NCBI GenBank assembly: GCA_031430575.1 | Contig: JANPBT010000074.1 | Coordinates: 36,127-100,126, forward strand | From: JANMDS01 sp031430575 | Lineage (GTDB): Bacteria > Pseudomonadota > Gammaproteobacteria > Burkholderiales > Casimicrobiaceae | Direction: 5' to 3' | Length of the DNA stretch: 64,000 bases | Shown here: in pieces, positions 1 through 9,067 of the stretch | Numbering within the stretch: the stretch's first letter is position 1 | Layout: every line of letters starts with the position of its first letter | The notes under the pieces: generated by a model | What the model saw: only the letters and a program-made list of their open reading frames with translations | The model's database searches: none | What the model was told of the DNA's origin: nothing | Position numbers and translations under genes: made by a program

Positions 1-567
1 CGTCAAGACTGCGCCCATCCAGCCTTTGCTTAAAAAAGCAATAGCACCGGCAATCCCGATAAGCCCGATGCTACGCAGCCGCACCCGCGAAAGCTGCGCG
101 AGCGCGAGCAACAAAAGCGCAACTGCAGCGAGCAAGGCGGTATCGATAAGGAGCTGGTGTGCCCGCTCAAAAAGACCAATGCAGCCGGCCAAGGTGAGCA
201 CAGCATAGCGCCCAGAGCCGCGGCCATAAAGCTCGCGGCTGGTCATGCCAAGGCACCAAAACGCCACGCCCATCCACGCGCCCGATGCGATCCGGGCGGC
301 GTCGTGCGCCGGGAGTACCGCTGCAAAAATCTTACCCAATAATGCGGCGCTCCAATGAAAGAGCGCGGGCACTTGCGCGAATGGCTCGCCCGCGAGCTGC
401 GGTATGAGCCACTGCCCATGCGCGATCATGCGCCATACCACGCCGAAGGTATAGGCTTCATCGGGCCGCCATGGATCGTGACCGGTTAAGCCCAGCAGCA
501 CCCAGACCGTCATTAGTGCGACGACCCAGCGGGTTTTCTCAGCATTAGAAATGAGGCGGGCGACCAT
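1..567 (-). CDS. ArnT/PMT-like glycosyltransferase (family 39, GT-C), N-terminal part
   Basis: The reading frame begins at an ATG (567 to 565 on the minus strand) and stays open to the window edge, giving the first 189 residues of a longer protein. A first membrane segment (about residues 14-26) is followed by GHDPWRPDE, which matches the first periplasmic loop of GT-C enzymes such as ArnT, where an acidic residue pair is catalytic. Several hydrophobic helices follow, ending near AFLSKGWMG, a common stretch in family-39 transferases. Such enzymes move a sugar from a polyprenyl-phosphate carrier to lipid A, protein or another glycolipid; the acceptor cannot be told here. Truncated only by the window. 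Confidence 0.8.
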   Translation of the reverse strand, partial: MVARLISNAEKTRWVVALMTVWVLLGLTGHDPWRPDEAYTFGVVWRMIAHGQWLIPQLAGEPFAQVPALFHWSAALLGKIFAAVLPAHDAARIASGAWMGVAFWCLGMTSRELYGRGSGRYAVLTLAGCIGLFERAHQLLIDTALLAAVALLLLALAQLSRVRLRSIGLIGIAGAIAFLSKGWMGAVLT

Positions 568-585
568 GGATTATTTTGAGCGTAT

Positions 586-598
586 ACCTGCGGCGCAG
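586..598 (+). repeat. Interspersed uptake-sequence-like repeat, single intergenic copy
   Basis: Exact ACCTGCGGCGCAG with full flanks (AT before, ATTTG after). It lies between the glycosyltransferase start and the rpmE2 terminator. Confidence 0.9.
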
Positions 599-646
599 AT
601 TTGACCGATTTGGCGGCTTTTGGTGCGAAGAATCGACTTAAAAATA

Positions 647-673
647 AAAAAGGCAGCGCGCGGCTGCCTTTTT
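647..673 (-). terminator. Intrinsic terminator of rpmE2
   Basis: An 11-bp perfect stem (left 647-657, right 663-673) with a 5-base loop and A/T tracts on both sides, so it can act on the minus strand just past the rpmE2 stop. It is independent of the repeat family. Confidence 0.85.
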
Positions 674-691
674 ATTTGCGCTACCGCGAAA

Positions 692-961
692 CTACTCAGC
701 AGCAGCAGGCGCAGCTGCGGTTTTCTTGCCATATTTCTGCTTAAATTTGTCGATACGGCCTGCGGTATCCATCACTTTATGCTTGCCCGTATAAAACGGA
801 TGCGAAGCGCTTGAAATCTCAAGCGGATACAGCGGATATTCAACGCCATCAACGGTGATCTTGCGGCTGGTCTGCAAGGTCGAGCGCGAGATAAAGGTGA
901 AATTTGCCTGCGCGTCTTGAAATACGACGTCGCGGTAGGTGGGGTGAATTCCTTCTTTCAT
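692..961 (-). CDS. rpmE2: 50S ribosomal protein L31 type B
   Basis: 89 residues, the size of a type B L31. It opens MKEGIHPTYRDVVFQD and contains the family stretch SSASHPFYTGKHKVMDTAGRIDKF. The CxxC zinc-binding cysteines of type A L31 are absent, so this is the zinc-independent form that bacteria use when zinc is scarce. The C-terminus is an alanine-rich tail. It is followed by a strong intrinsic terminator. Its position beside rho and trxA is the usual betaproteobacterial order. Confidence 0.95.
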   Translation of the reverse strand: MKEGIHPTYRDVVFQDAQANFTFISRSTLQTSRKITVDGVEYPLYPLEISSASHPFYTGKHKVMDTAGRIDKFKQKYGKKTAAAPAAAE

Positions 962-1158
962 TTCTCAAACTTTCTACAAATAGGTGGGGCACGGAACCCA
1001 AGGTGAGCGCGTATCGCTGTTGCGCTGGCTCGCTTGGGGCGTTATCGATTCGAGATTATCCCATATTTTTCAGGGAGTTGGCGACTTTTTCGCCGTTAAA
1101 ACCGCACTTTGAGGCGCGATCTTGGGCAAATGAGCCGCCAATTGTGCGGGTTGGAGGC

Positions 1159-2418
1159 TTAGCCGCGCCGCATCGCGTCAAAAAACTCGTTGTTATTTTT
1201 TGTCGCACGCATCTTATCAAGCATGAATTCCATCGCTTCGATCTCGTCCATCGAAAACAAGAGCTTGCGCAAAATCCAAGACTTTTGCAAGATTTGCGGG
1301 TCAAGCAAGAGCTCTTCGCGGCGCGTGCCTGAGCGCTTCAAATCGATTGACGGGTAAATCCGCTTTTCGGTCATGCGCCGGTCGAGGTGAATTTCGCTAT
1401 TGCCGGTGCCTTTGAATTCTTCGTAAATCACATCATCCATGCGGCTGCCGGTATCGATCAGGGCCGTCGCGATAATCGTGAGGGACCCGCCTTCTTCGAT
1501 ATTGCGCGCCGCGCCAAAAAAGCGCTTTGGGCGCTGCAAGGCATTGGCGTCAACGCCGCCGGTAAGCACTTTTCCAGAAGCGGGCACGACCGTGTTGTAA
1601 GCGCGGGCTAAGCGCGTGATCGAGTCGAGCAAAATCACAACATCTTTTTTATGCTCAACCAAACGCTTGGCTTTTTCGATCACCATTTCAGCCACTTGCA
1701 CGTGGCGTGTCGCGGGCTCATCGAAAGTGGAGGCAACGACTTCGCCGCGCACCGTGCGCTGCATTTCGGTCACTTCTTCTGGGCGCTCATCAATCAGAAG
1801 CACAATCAATTCTGCTTCTGGATGATTTGCTGAAATCGCATGGGCGATATGCTGGAGCATCACCGTTTTGCCCGATTTTGGCGGGGAGACGAGCAAACCG
1901 CGCTGGCCTTTTCCGATCGGGGCAATGATGTCGATAATGCGGCCGGTGATATTTTCTTCGGCTCTAATATCGCGCTCAAGTTTGAAGGCTTTGTTAGGGT
2001 GCAGTGGCGTTAAGTTCTCAAAAAGAATCTTATTTTTCGTGCCTTCAGGAGGGCCGCCGTTAATCGCGTCGAGCTTGGTCAGCGCAAAGTAGCGCTCACC
2101 ATCTTTAGGCGTGCGGATTTCGCCAGAAACGGAATCACCCGTATGCAAATTAAATCGGCGGATTTGCGACGGCGAAATGTAAATATCGTCGGTATTGGCC
2201 AGATAGGAAGTCTCGGGCGAGCGCAGAAAGCCGAAGCCGTCAGGCAGCACTTCCATCACGCCTTCGCCCCAGATCGTTTCGCCTTTTTTGGCGAACGCTT
2301 TCAAGATGGCAAATATTAAATCGTGTTTACGCAGCCGGTTTGCGTTTTCAATTTCGTTTTCAGCGGCAAGCGCCAAAAGCTCGGTAATCGGCTGTGCTTT
2401 GAGATCGGATAACTTCAT
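1159..2418 (-). CDS. rho: Transcription termination factor Rho
   Basis: 419 residues, normal for Rho. The start chosen is the ATG giving MKLSDLKAQPITELLALA, the conserved Rho N-terminal helix bundle; the longer frame upstream has no conserved sequence. The cold-shock-like RNA-binding domain includes GFGFLRSPE. The ATPase core has Walker A VSPPKSGKT, Walker B VVILLDSITRLARAYN and the Q-loop/R-loop region GGVDANALQRPKRFFGAARN. Rho forms a hexameric RNA helicase that ends transcription at C-rich unstructured RNA. Transcribed from between trxA and itself; a single repeat copy lies in its upstream region at 2533-2545. Confidence 0.98.
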   Translation of the reverse strand: MKLSDLKAQPITELLALAAENEIENANRLRKHDLIFAILKAFAKKGETIWGEGVMEVLPDGFGFLRSPETSYLANTDDIYISPSQIRRFNLHTGDSVSGEIRTPKDGERYFALTKLDAINGGPPEGTKNKILFENLTPLHPNKAFKLERDIRAEENITGRIIDIIAPIGKGQRGLLVSPPKSGKTVMLQHIAHAISANHPEAELIVLLIDERPEEVTEMQRTVRGEVVASTFDEPATRHVQVAEMVIEKAKRLVEHKKDVVILLDSITRLARAYNTVVPASGKVLTGGVDANALQRPKRFFGAARNIEEGGSLTIIATALIDTGSRMDDVIYEEFKGTGNSEIHLDRRMTEKRIYPSIDLKRSGTRREELLLDPQILQKSWILRKLLFSMDEIEAMEFMLDKMRATKNNNEFFDAMRRG

Positions 2419-2532
2419 GTGGGGAGAGATTTGCCCAGCAAATGTGAGCGAGATAAAGAGAGAGGGGATAGGCTCAACCGCGGCAAAAACCAAGGGCGGG
2501 AGCCACGCTGCGGCGCGAAAAAAACAGGATAA

Positions 2533-2545
2533 CTGCGCCGCAGGT
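2533..2545 (-). repeat. Interspersed uptake-sequence-like repeat, rho upstream region
   Basis: Exact CTGCGCCGCAGGT on the plus strand (a reverse copy). It is the only exact copy in the window whose next base is not the conserved A/T pair partner (GGTT instead of GGTA). It lies between trxA and rho, probably in the 5' leader of rho. Confidence 0.85.
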
Positions 2546-2561
2546 TGAATATTACGTGAAA

Positions 2562-2888
2562 TTAGAGGTGACTGTCAAGAAAGGCAGAAAGTTGACCTTT
2601 TGACAGTGCGCCGACTTTTTGCCCTGCGAGCTGACCGCCCTTGAAGAGCATGAGCGTCGGGATGCCGCGAATTCCAAATTGCGCAGGCGTTGCTTGATTG
2701 GCATCAATATCCATTTTCGCGATTTTGAGACGGCCGTTGTATTCCTTGGCGATGTCTTCTAAAACCGGCGCGATCATCTTGCAAGGGCCGCACCACTCCG
2801 CCCAATAGTCAACCAAGACGGGAAGGCCAGAAGAAATGACGTCCGCCTGAAAAGACGCATCGGTCACGTGAATGATGTTTTCGCTCAT
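2562..2888 (-). CDS. trxA: Thioredoxin 1
   Basis: 108 residues when started at the ATG giving MSENIIHVTDASF, the typical TrxA start. It carries the redox motif WCGPCK and the cis-proline segment GIRGIPTLMLF, both at the expected spacing. TrxA reduces disulfides in cytoplasmic proteins such as ribonucleotide reductase and is itself reduced by thioredoxin reductase. It sits upstream of rho on the same strand, the arrangement common in betaproteobacteria. Confidence 0.97.
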   Translation of the reverse strand: MSENIIHVTDASFQADVISSGLPVLVDYWAEWCGPCKMIAPVLEDIAKEYNGRLKIAKMDIDANQATPAQFGIRGIPTLMLFKGGQLAGQKVGALSKGQLSAFLDSHL

Positions 2889-2967
2889 GGGTGGGCAAGG
2901 CTCCAAAAATATTTCACTAAGTTTCGCATTTAAGGCCGGTGCGTGCAAATTCAAGGCTCAATTAATA

Positions 2968-3005
2968 CCTGCGGCGCAGATTTGGTCGAAAATCTGCGCC
3001 GCAGG
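2968..3005. terminator. Inverted pair of uptake-sequence-like repeats (hairpin)
   Basis: A forward copy (2967-2979) faces a reverse copy (2994-3005, last base changed), giving a 16-bp perfect stem with a 6-base loop. It stands directly after the last gene of the metal-efflux operon and before the trxA promoter region, where a terminator is expected. No clear T-run follows on the minus strand. Confidence 0.75.
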
Positions 3006-3031
3006 CAGTGCGGCGACCACTCTCTAAGTCT

Positions 3032-3406
3032 CTACTTAATCGCAAAGCGTACGGTTTTAGCCGTTGAGTTTGGCAGCGAGACGATTGCAACAATTTTTGT
3101 GCCTGAACCCAGTTTGAAAGCCCCCTTCGCCGCGAGGGCTTTGCCATCGGGCGCGAGGTTCACCTCATATTTTTCTGCGCCATTTAAGAGCGTTAGCGTG
3201 GCAGTGCCACCGTCTATTTTCACTGACTTACCGTGATCGGTGACGTGCAGGGCGATCATTTCGGGCTTGGCGACTAATTCATAGGTAACGTGGTTAGCTG
3301 AGGTTACGATGCCACCGTGTTTTGGTTTTTCATCGTGATCGTCGCTTGCAAATGCAGCGGGGGAGAATGCGAGGCTAAGTGCGAAAAATACGTGGGAGAA
3401 TTTCAC
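3032..3406 (-). CDS. Small periplasmic protein of the metal-efflux operon
   Basis: 124 residues with a signal peptide (about MKFSHVFFALSLAFSPAAFA) followed by an acidic and histidine-rich stretch, DDHDEKPKHGG, and a predicted beta-rich body ending TVRFAIK. I do not recognise the family by name. It is the last gene of the efflux operon, 32 bases after the RND pump gene, so a role as periplasmic metal binder or chaperone for the pump is likely but inferred only from the histidines and the context. Confidence 0.7.
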   Translation of the reverse strand: MKFSHVFFALSLAFSPAAFASDDHDEKPKHGGIVTSANHVTYELVAKPEMIALHVTDHGKSVKIDGGTATLTLLNGAEKYEVNLAPDGKALAAKGAFKLGSGTKIVAIVSLPNSTAKTVRFAIK

Positions 3407-3438
3407 AGGTTTTCCTAACAGTTAAAAATAGAAACAAA

Positions 3439-6400
3439 TCAAAATGCTTCGTTGCCACCCAAGCCCAGCAACCGCTCGGCGTCTTTGCGGCCATATTTTG
3501 CAAATAGCGCTGGAGTCAAGAACGTATCGAGCAGCGTGGCGCTGACAAGACCGCAAAAGATAACGACGGCTACGGGGTGCAAAATTTCTGTGCCCGGCCG
3601 CTCGGCTTCAAACAGTAGCGGCGCGAGCGCGAAGGCGGTCACGAGCGCGGTCATCAACACCGGGGCTAAGCGCTCAAGCGAGCCGCGCACGATCATCGGT
3701 GTGCCAAACGCTTCGTCTTCAAAACGCATGAGATTGATGTAGTGGCTAATTTTTAAGATGCCGTTGCGCACGGATATGCCCGCGAGCGTAATGAAGCCCA
3801 CGAGCGCTGCGATGGAGAGTGGTTGCCCCGAGATCCACAACCCGAGCACCGCGCCGACGAGGGCGAGCGGGATATTCACCATCACAATCGCCGACAGCAC
3901 TACGGATTGATAGCGACTGAAGAGCACCACAAACATCAATATCGCCGAGACAATTGAGAGCGCCCCGACCAAGCGTGAAGCTTGCTCCTGGGCTTCAAAT
4001 TGACCACCGAGCGTGACGAAATAGCCTTCCGGCAATCTGGTATCCCCGACAACTTTGCGAATATCTTCGACAACATCTGAGAGCGCGCGACCTTGGGCAT
4101 TTGCCGAGAGCACGATGCGCCGTTTGCCATCATCCCGACTGATTTCATTCGGACCGTCGCTTTCCTCAATTTGAGCGATTTTTGAAAGCGGCACGGGGCC
4201 AAGTGGCGATTCGATGAGCACGTTGCTCAAGCCTTGCACTGATCGGGCGGATTCTGGCAAACGCACCACCAAAGCAAATCGGCGGGTGCCTTCCACCACT
4301 TGCGAGAGTTTTTCGCCCTGCACCATGCTTTGCAATACGCCCAATACCTGCGGCGCAGAAATGCCGTATTGGGCAGCCCGGGCGTAGTCCACGTTCACTT
4401 TAATTTGGGGTGAGAGCACTTGCTTTTCCACCTCCAAATCGGCAAGGCCCGGTATTTTCGCCAAATCCGCGCGCAACGCTTCTGCTTGCCCACGCAAAGT
4501 ATCTAAATCTTCACCGAAGAGCTTGATTGCAATTTGCGAGCGCACGCCTGAGAGCATGTGATCGATACGGTGGGAAATCGGCTGGCCGATGGCGACTGCA
4601 GCGGGGAAATTAACCAAACGCGAGCGAATGTCTGCGTTGATTTTGTCCATACTGCGCTTCATTTGCGCCGCAGGTATGAGGCCCACATCGAGCTCGCTCG
4701 TGTGTACGCCCTCAGCGTGTTCATCAAGCTCGGCGCGACCACTGCGCCGCCCCACATGCGTTACTTCCGGCACACCTTTGATGAGCACTTCTGCCTGCTG
4801 AGCCATCGCAGAGGATTCACTCAAGGTTACGCCCGGATTCAAGCGCATGCCGACGAGTAGTGTGCCTTCGTTAAAGGGTGGCAAAAAAGTTTTTGCGAAA
4901 AACGGCACGCTGGCCGCTGCCAGTAAAACTGCAACGGAGGCGGCGATGATCGTCGGCTTTGAGTTGCTTAAGACTTTCGTTAGCATGCCCTCGTAGCGCC
5001 GCTTCAGCCATGCCAGCAATCTGGTATCGCCATGATCCAAATTTTTCATGTTCGGCAGCAAGTAATAGCAGAGAACAGGGGTGACCGTTACGCTAACCAA
5101 TAGCGACACGAGCGTAGAAATGATGAACGCGACGCCCAGCGGCACGAACAGGCGACCCTCCATGCCTGGTAATGCGAAGAGCGGCACGAAGACGAGCACA
5201 ATAATCACAGTTGCATACAAAATCGCCGAGCGCACTTCGATCGAGGCTTTCATTACCGTTTCGAGTAACACTTTTGGCGTCAGATTTTTACCCGCTGATT
5301 TCAAGCGTCGCAAGATATTTTCCACATTGACTACTGCATCATCGACGAGACCGCCGATGGCGATGGCGAGGCCGCCGAGGGTCATGGTGTTGATGGAAAA
5401 CCCGAAGTACTTAAACACCAGCGCTGTGGACAAAATAGATGCAGGGATCGCGATGAGCGCGATCACCGTGGTGCGGATATTGCCTAAAAATAGAAACAAA
5501 ATCGCAGCGACGAATCCAGATGCTGCAATCAATTTCCCGACTAGTGTGGTGATCGATGCCTCAATAAAGGTGGCTTGCCGGAAGGTTACCCGCGGCGTTT
5601 CCATGCCTGCAGGTAGCGAGCCTTTCATTGCGGCAAGCCCAGCCTCGATTCGGCGGGTGAGCGCAATCGTATCGGCGGTAGGTTGCTTTTGTATCCCGAG
5701 GATCACTGCGGGTAGGCCGTCGTAGCCCGCGTCGCCGCGCTTCGTGGCTGCCGCGAAGGTGACGTTCGCGATTTGGCGCAACAGAATCGGCTGCCCATTG
5801 CGGGCAGTCAGTCCGAGATTTTTTAAGTCATCGAGTTTCGAGGTTTGCCCCAAATGCCGAATTAAATATTCCCGACCGTTTAGCTCTAGAAATCCACCCG
5901 AGCTGTTGGTTGAAAAGCCTTTCAGCGCAGTTTCGAGTTGGGCGTGGTTGATACCCAGCTCGCTCATTCGCGCGGTATTAGGCTCAACTTGAAACTGCCG
6001 CACTTCGCCACCGATGGGAATCACCTGCGCGACGCCAGGAATGGCCAGTAAGCGCGGACGCAACACAAAATCTGCATACTCGCGCACTTGCATAAGCGAG
6101 AGTTTTTTCGTATCGACCGGAATGGCGATCTGCATGATTTCGCCCATGATCGAGCTGATTGGCCCCATGCGCGGGATTACGCCAGCGGGCAGACCTTCTT
6201 CCATGCTGGAGAGGCGCTCGCTCACCATTTGCCGTGCCCGAAAAATATCGGTAGACCAATCGAAAGTGACGTACACAAACGACAACCCTGCGCTGGAAAC
6301 CGAGCGAACGGTTTCAACACCGGGCAAGCCGTTAAGGGTTGTCTCCAACGGAAACGTGATGATTTGCTCTACTTCTTCCGAAGCCATGCCCCCGGCCTCG

Positions 6401-6552
6401 GTGAGAATCGTCACGGTCGGGCGATTTAAATCTGGGAACACATCGACAGGCGTGCGCGTGAGCGTGAATGCGCCGTAGCCCATCACCACGATCCCGACGA
6501 TCAACACCAGCAGGCGATTGTTGAGGCTTGCGTCTAAGAGCCATTTAAACAT
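3439..6552 (-). CDS. HME-family RND heavy-metal efflux pump (CzcA/CusA-like)
   Basis: 1037 residues, the normal size for a heavy-metal RND pump. It begins MFKWLLDASLNNRLLVLIVG and has the two halves of six membrane segments with large periplasmic porter loops. Helix 4 reads GGLAIAIGGLVDDAVVNVEN: the D and E of the proton relay are kept, but the first aspartate of the CzcA DFG motif is replaced, as in CusA, so the metal cannot be named from this. It would export metal ions through the HlyD adaptor and TolC-like channel encoded upstream. Its start overlaps the CDF gene by 8 bases. Two repeat copies lie in frame: 4346-4358 encodes SAPQV, 4663-4675 (one mismatch) encodes PAAQ. Confidence 0.93.
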   Translation of the reverse strand: MFKWLLDASLNNRLLVLIVGIVVMGYGAFTLTRTPVDVFPDLNRPTVTILTEAGGMASEEVEQIITFPLETTLNGLPGVETVRSVSSAGLSFVYVTFDWSTDIFRARQMVSERLSSMEEGLPAGVIPRMGPISSIMGEIMQIAIPVDTKKLSLMQVREYADFVLRPRLLAIPGVAQVIPIGGEVRQFQVEPNTARMSELGINHAQLETALKGFSTNSSGGFLELNGREYLIRHLGQTSKLDDLKNLGLTARNGQPILLRQIANVTFAAATKRGDAGYDGLPAVILGIQKQPTADTIALTRRIEAGLAAMKGSLPAGMETPRVTFRQATFIEASITTLVGKLIAASGFVAAILFLFLGNIRTTVIALIAIPASILSTALVFKYFGFSINTMTLGGLAIAIGGLVDDAVVNVENILRRLKSAGKNLTPKVLLETVMKASIEVRSAILYATVIIVLVFVPLFALPGMEGRLFVPLGVAFIISTLVSLLVSVTVTPVLCYYLLPNMKNLDHGDTRLLAWLKRRYEGMLTKVLSNSKPTIIAASVAVLLAAASVPFFAKTFLPPFNEGTLLVGMRLNPGVTLSESSAMAQQAEVLIKGVPEVTHVGRRSGRAELDEHAEGVHTSELDVGLIPAAQMKRSMDKINADIRSRLVNFPAAVAIGQPISHRIDHMLSGVRSQIAIKLFGEDLDTLRGQAEALRADLAKIPGLADLEVEKQVLSPQIKVNVDYARAAQYGISAPQVLGVLQSMVQGEKLSQVVEGTRRFALVVRLPESARSVQGLSNVLIESPLGPVPLSKIAQIEESDGPNEISRDDGKRRIVLSANAQGRALSDVVEDIRKVVGDTRLPEGYFVTLGGQFEAQEQASRLVGALSIVSAILMFVVLFSRYQSVVLSAIVMVNIPLALVGAVLGLWISGQPLSIAALVGFITLAGISVRNGILKISHYINLMRFEDEAFGTPMIVRGSLERLAPVLMTALVTAFALAPLLFEAERPGTEILHPVAVVIFCGLVSATLLDTFLTPALFAKYGRKDAERLLGLGGNEAF

Positions 6553-7531
6553 GGTTATGCCCCACGTGGCTATACGAGTTTTGTCTGGCGGTCTTGCTCA
6601 CAACAGGTTCCATGGCTGGACTCGCCTGCGCGTTAAATGCGCAGTGCCCATCTTTGCACGCCTCGTATTCAAGCTGCACACACACATGTGAAATATCAAA
6701 CTTGTTTTTCAAAAGATCAACGACTTCGCCGAGAGCGCGACGATGACTAGGTACATCGAGTACGACTGCGTGGGCGCTCACGGCGAGTTTTCCGCTTGTA
6801 ACCGTCCAAACATGCAACTCATGGACATCGGTGATTCCCGCTACCGACTGCATCGCCTCGGAGATTTTCGAAGTATCTAGATCAAGAGGAGTTGCCTCAA
6901 GTAGTACGCTCATGCTTTCTTTCAGCAGTGCCCACGCTCGTGGGAGGACAAACAGCGCAATAAGGATTGCGATGACAGGATCGAGCCACTTCCAGCCGGT
7001 AAAGTAGGCGACGGACGCCGAGACAATTACGCCAATCGAACCGATCATGTCGCTCCACACTTCGAGGTAAGCGCCTTTCATATTTAAGTTTGCAGAGCTG
7101 CTTTCTTTCAATAGCCGCATAGAAATAAAATTGACGACTAAACCAACGGTTGCAATTGCGAGCGTCAATACGGTATCGGATGTTGGAGGATTTTTGAAGC
7201 GACCCCATGCCTCGTAGCCGATATATGCAGCAACTCCAAAAAGCATCAAAGCGTTGAGCGCAGCAGCGAAAATCTCAAAGCGATGAAATCCAAACGTGAA
7301 TCTCTTAGTGGCTGGCATTTTGCTAAGGCGAATGGCAAGCAGCGCGATTGCAAGCGCCGCGGCGTCGGTCATCATATGCCCTGCATCTGAGATGAGAGCG
7401 AGACTGTTGGCCCACCAACCCCCAAAAAACTGCAATATCATCACCAAGGAGGTGAGTGCGCAAGCAATGGCAAGCGCTCGTGTCGGAGTGTTCGTGCCCG
7501 CTCCGTGCGCGTGCTTGTGATCAGTTACCAT
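6545..7531 (-). CDS. CDF-family cation efflux transporter (CzcD/ZitB-like)
   Basis: 328 residues with six predicted membrane helices and a cytoplasmic C-terminal domain. Helix 2 carries SDAGHMMTDA, matching the HxxxD zinc site of CDF transporters, and helix 5 has WSDMIGS, where the usual HxxxD is replaced by a site without histidine (SDMIGS). The N-terminus is histidine-rich (DHKHAHGAG) and the C-terminus ends in SYSHVGHNHV. CDF proteins move Zn, Cd or Co from the cytoplasm to the periplasm in exchange for protons. Placed between the adaptor and pump genes and overlapping the pump start, so it would feed the trans-envelope pump. Confidence 0.92.
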   Translation of the reverse strand: MVTDHKHAHGAGTNTPTRALAIACALTSLVMILQFFGGWWANSLALISDAGHMMTDAAALAIALLAIRLSKMPATKRFTFGFHRFEIFAAALNALMLFGVAAYIGYEAWGRFKNPPTSDTVLTLAIATVGLVVNFISMRLLKESSSANLNMKGAYLEVWSDMIGSIGVIVSASVAYFTGWKWLDPVIAILIALFVLPRAWALLKESMSVLLEATPLDLDTSKISEAMQSVAGITDVHELHVWTVTSGKLAVSAHAVVLDVPSHRRALGEVVDLLKNKFDISHVCVQLEYEACKDGHCAFNAQASPAMEPVVSKTARQNSYSHVGHNHV

Positions 7532-7534
7532 TGC

Positions 7535-9067
7535 TTACCTCACCTGATTGAGTAGTGACGCGCCAACAATCACTACGCGCTCATTTTCTTTTAAACCAGA
7601 CACTACGTTGACCGTTGCGCCATCAATAATTTCCGTGATCACCACGCGCGGCACATAGCGCTCGGGATCAACCTTCACCCAAACAATGGCTTGGTTGCTC
7701 GGGTTTTTCACCACGGCTGCGACCGGTATGGCCACGCCTTTTATTTTGCTCGCGGTTTGCACGAACACTTTCACCGGCTGGCCCACTGCGAGCAGGGAAA
7801 GCGATTCCCCCTCAGCCCGGAAGCTCAATGGTAAAGCCTGCTCACGTAGGCTGCGGGCTGCGCCGAGGAATGTCAGCGGCGCTCGCTTTTCGCCCACTAG
7901 AATAAATGCCGCGCTCACATCGCTTGCAACGGCTGTATCAAAAGCGAGCGCCTCCACGCGCAGACGCTTTGGATCTACCACTTCAAATACCAACTCGCGC
8001 GCATCCACCACTTGCCCGGCGACAGCATTGCTCGCAGCAATCACGCCATCGGCGGGGGACGAGAGGGTATCGCGGGCACCTACGCTGCCTGCCACGGCAC
8101 TGACTCTGCCGCGCAAACTATCGAGCTCCGCTTTCGCTTGTTCGCGCTCGCGGGAAGATCGGGCTTGCCCAGCGCTTGCCTGGCTGGCTTCAATCTCCAC
8201 GATCACATCGCGGGCTTCGATTTGTTGCCCTGGCGATACCCCGAGGCTCACAATCGTGCCGTCCACAGGCGTGCGAATGGGTTCTTTTCCGTTCACGCCG
8301 CCTTCAATTGCTGCGAGCTTTTCTTCTAAGGCAATGCGCTCGCGCTCCGCCGCTTCAATTTCTTTACGCGGCACGGTGCCAGAGAGCTCACGCAGCCGGG
8401 CAACGCGGGAGATCGCCAGATCCCGGCTCGCTTTTACTTCTGCAAGCGCACCGAGCTGGCCGCTGCGTTCAGTCGCGCTGAGCGCGGGCACGAGATACGC
8501 AATCACTTCGCCGGCTTTCACCGATTGCCCCACGCGTGGCCAGGCGCTCGCTGCCTCGATGCGCCCGGCCTGAGCAGCTTGCACGCGTGCGCCTGCTTTT
8601 TCAGCGCGGTTCCAACGCGACTCGGCCAATGCATAGTTCGCGCGCAGCTCTGAGAGTTGCGCCAGCTGGTTCGCCTTTTCGATTTGCCCGGCTGCAGGCA
8701 CCACATACGCCAATATCTCCCCTTTTTTAACCACTTGACCAAGGGTAGGCAAGCCTTTCGGCCCGGCTTCTATGCGCCCGGAGAGCATGGCCTGTACTTT
8801 CCCCCCTGCGTTGGGATCCATCATCACTTTGCCGTTTAATTCAATCGCGCGCGGCAGCTCCTGAATGGCCGAGGGCGCGGTGCGAATGGTCATTTGCCGC
8901 TGTGCGGCTTTCGGCAAAAACACGGAGCCATCGGGCTGGCGCTTCGGCGCGTTCGCGCTTACGACCTCCGGCGCGCCATCGCCGTGATCGTGGCCTGGGC
9001 TTGCGGGAGAAAGATTGGAGATTGTGCCGATAAATACGCAGATTGCAGTGCGGAAAAGTGCGTTCAT
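7535..9067 (-). CDS. RND efflux periplasmic adaptor (CzcB/CusB-type, HlyD family)
   Basis: 510 residues from the ATG giving MNALFRTAICVFIG, which is preceded by AGGAGG; the longer frame upstream is unlikely. After a signal peptide comes GHDHGDGAPE, a possible metal-binding segment. The adaptor joins the inner-membrane RND pump to the outer-membrane channel. Residues 91-151 and 162-221 are clear tandem copies of the same lipoyl-like half plus hairpin (both contain GRIEA, then VGQ/LGQ, KxGEVIAY-type, QL..L.E). Two further half-motifs follow near residues 265-292 and 355-385. This makes the protein longer than most CusB/CzcB. The start overlaps the previous stop by one base. Confidence 0.9.
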   Translation of the reverse strand: MNALFRTAICVFIGTISNLSPASPGHDHGDGAPEVVSANAPKRQPDGSVFLPKAAQRQMTIRTAPSAIQELPRAIELNGKVMMDPNAGGKVQAMLSGRIEAGPKGLPTLGQVVKKGEILAYVVPAAGQIEKANQLAQLSELRANYALAESRWNRAEKAGARVQAAQAGRIEAASAWPRVGQSVKAGEVIAYLVPALSATERSGQLGALAEVKASRDLAISRVARLRELSGTVPRKEIEAAERERIALEEKLAAIEGGVNGKEPIRTPVDGTIVSLGVSPGQQIEARDVIVEIEASQASAGQARSSREREQAKAELDSLRGRVSAVAGSVGARDTLSSPADGVIAASNAVAGQVVDARELVFEVVDPKRLRVEALAFDTAVASDVSAAFILVGEKRAPLTFLGAARSLREQALPLSFRAEGESLSLLAVGQPVKVFVQTASKIKGVAIPVAAVVKNPSNQAIVWVKVDPERYVPRVVITEIIDGATVNVVSGLKENERVVIVGASLLNQVR

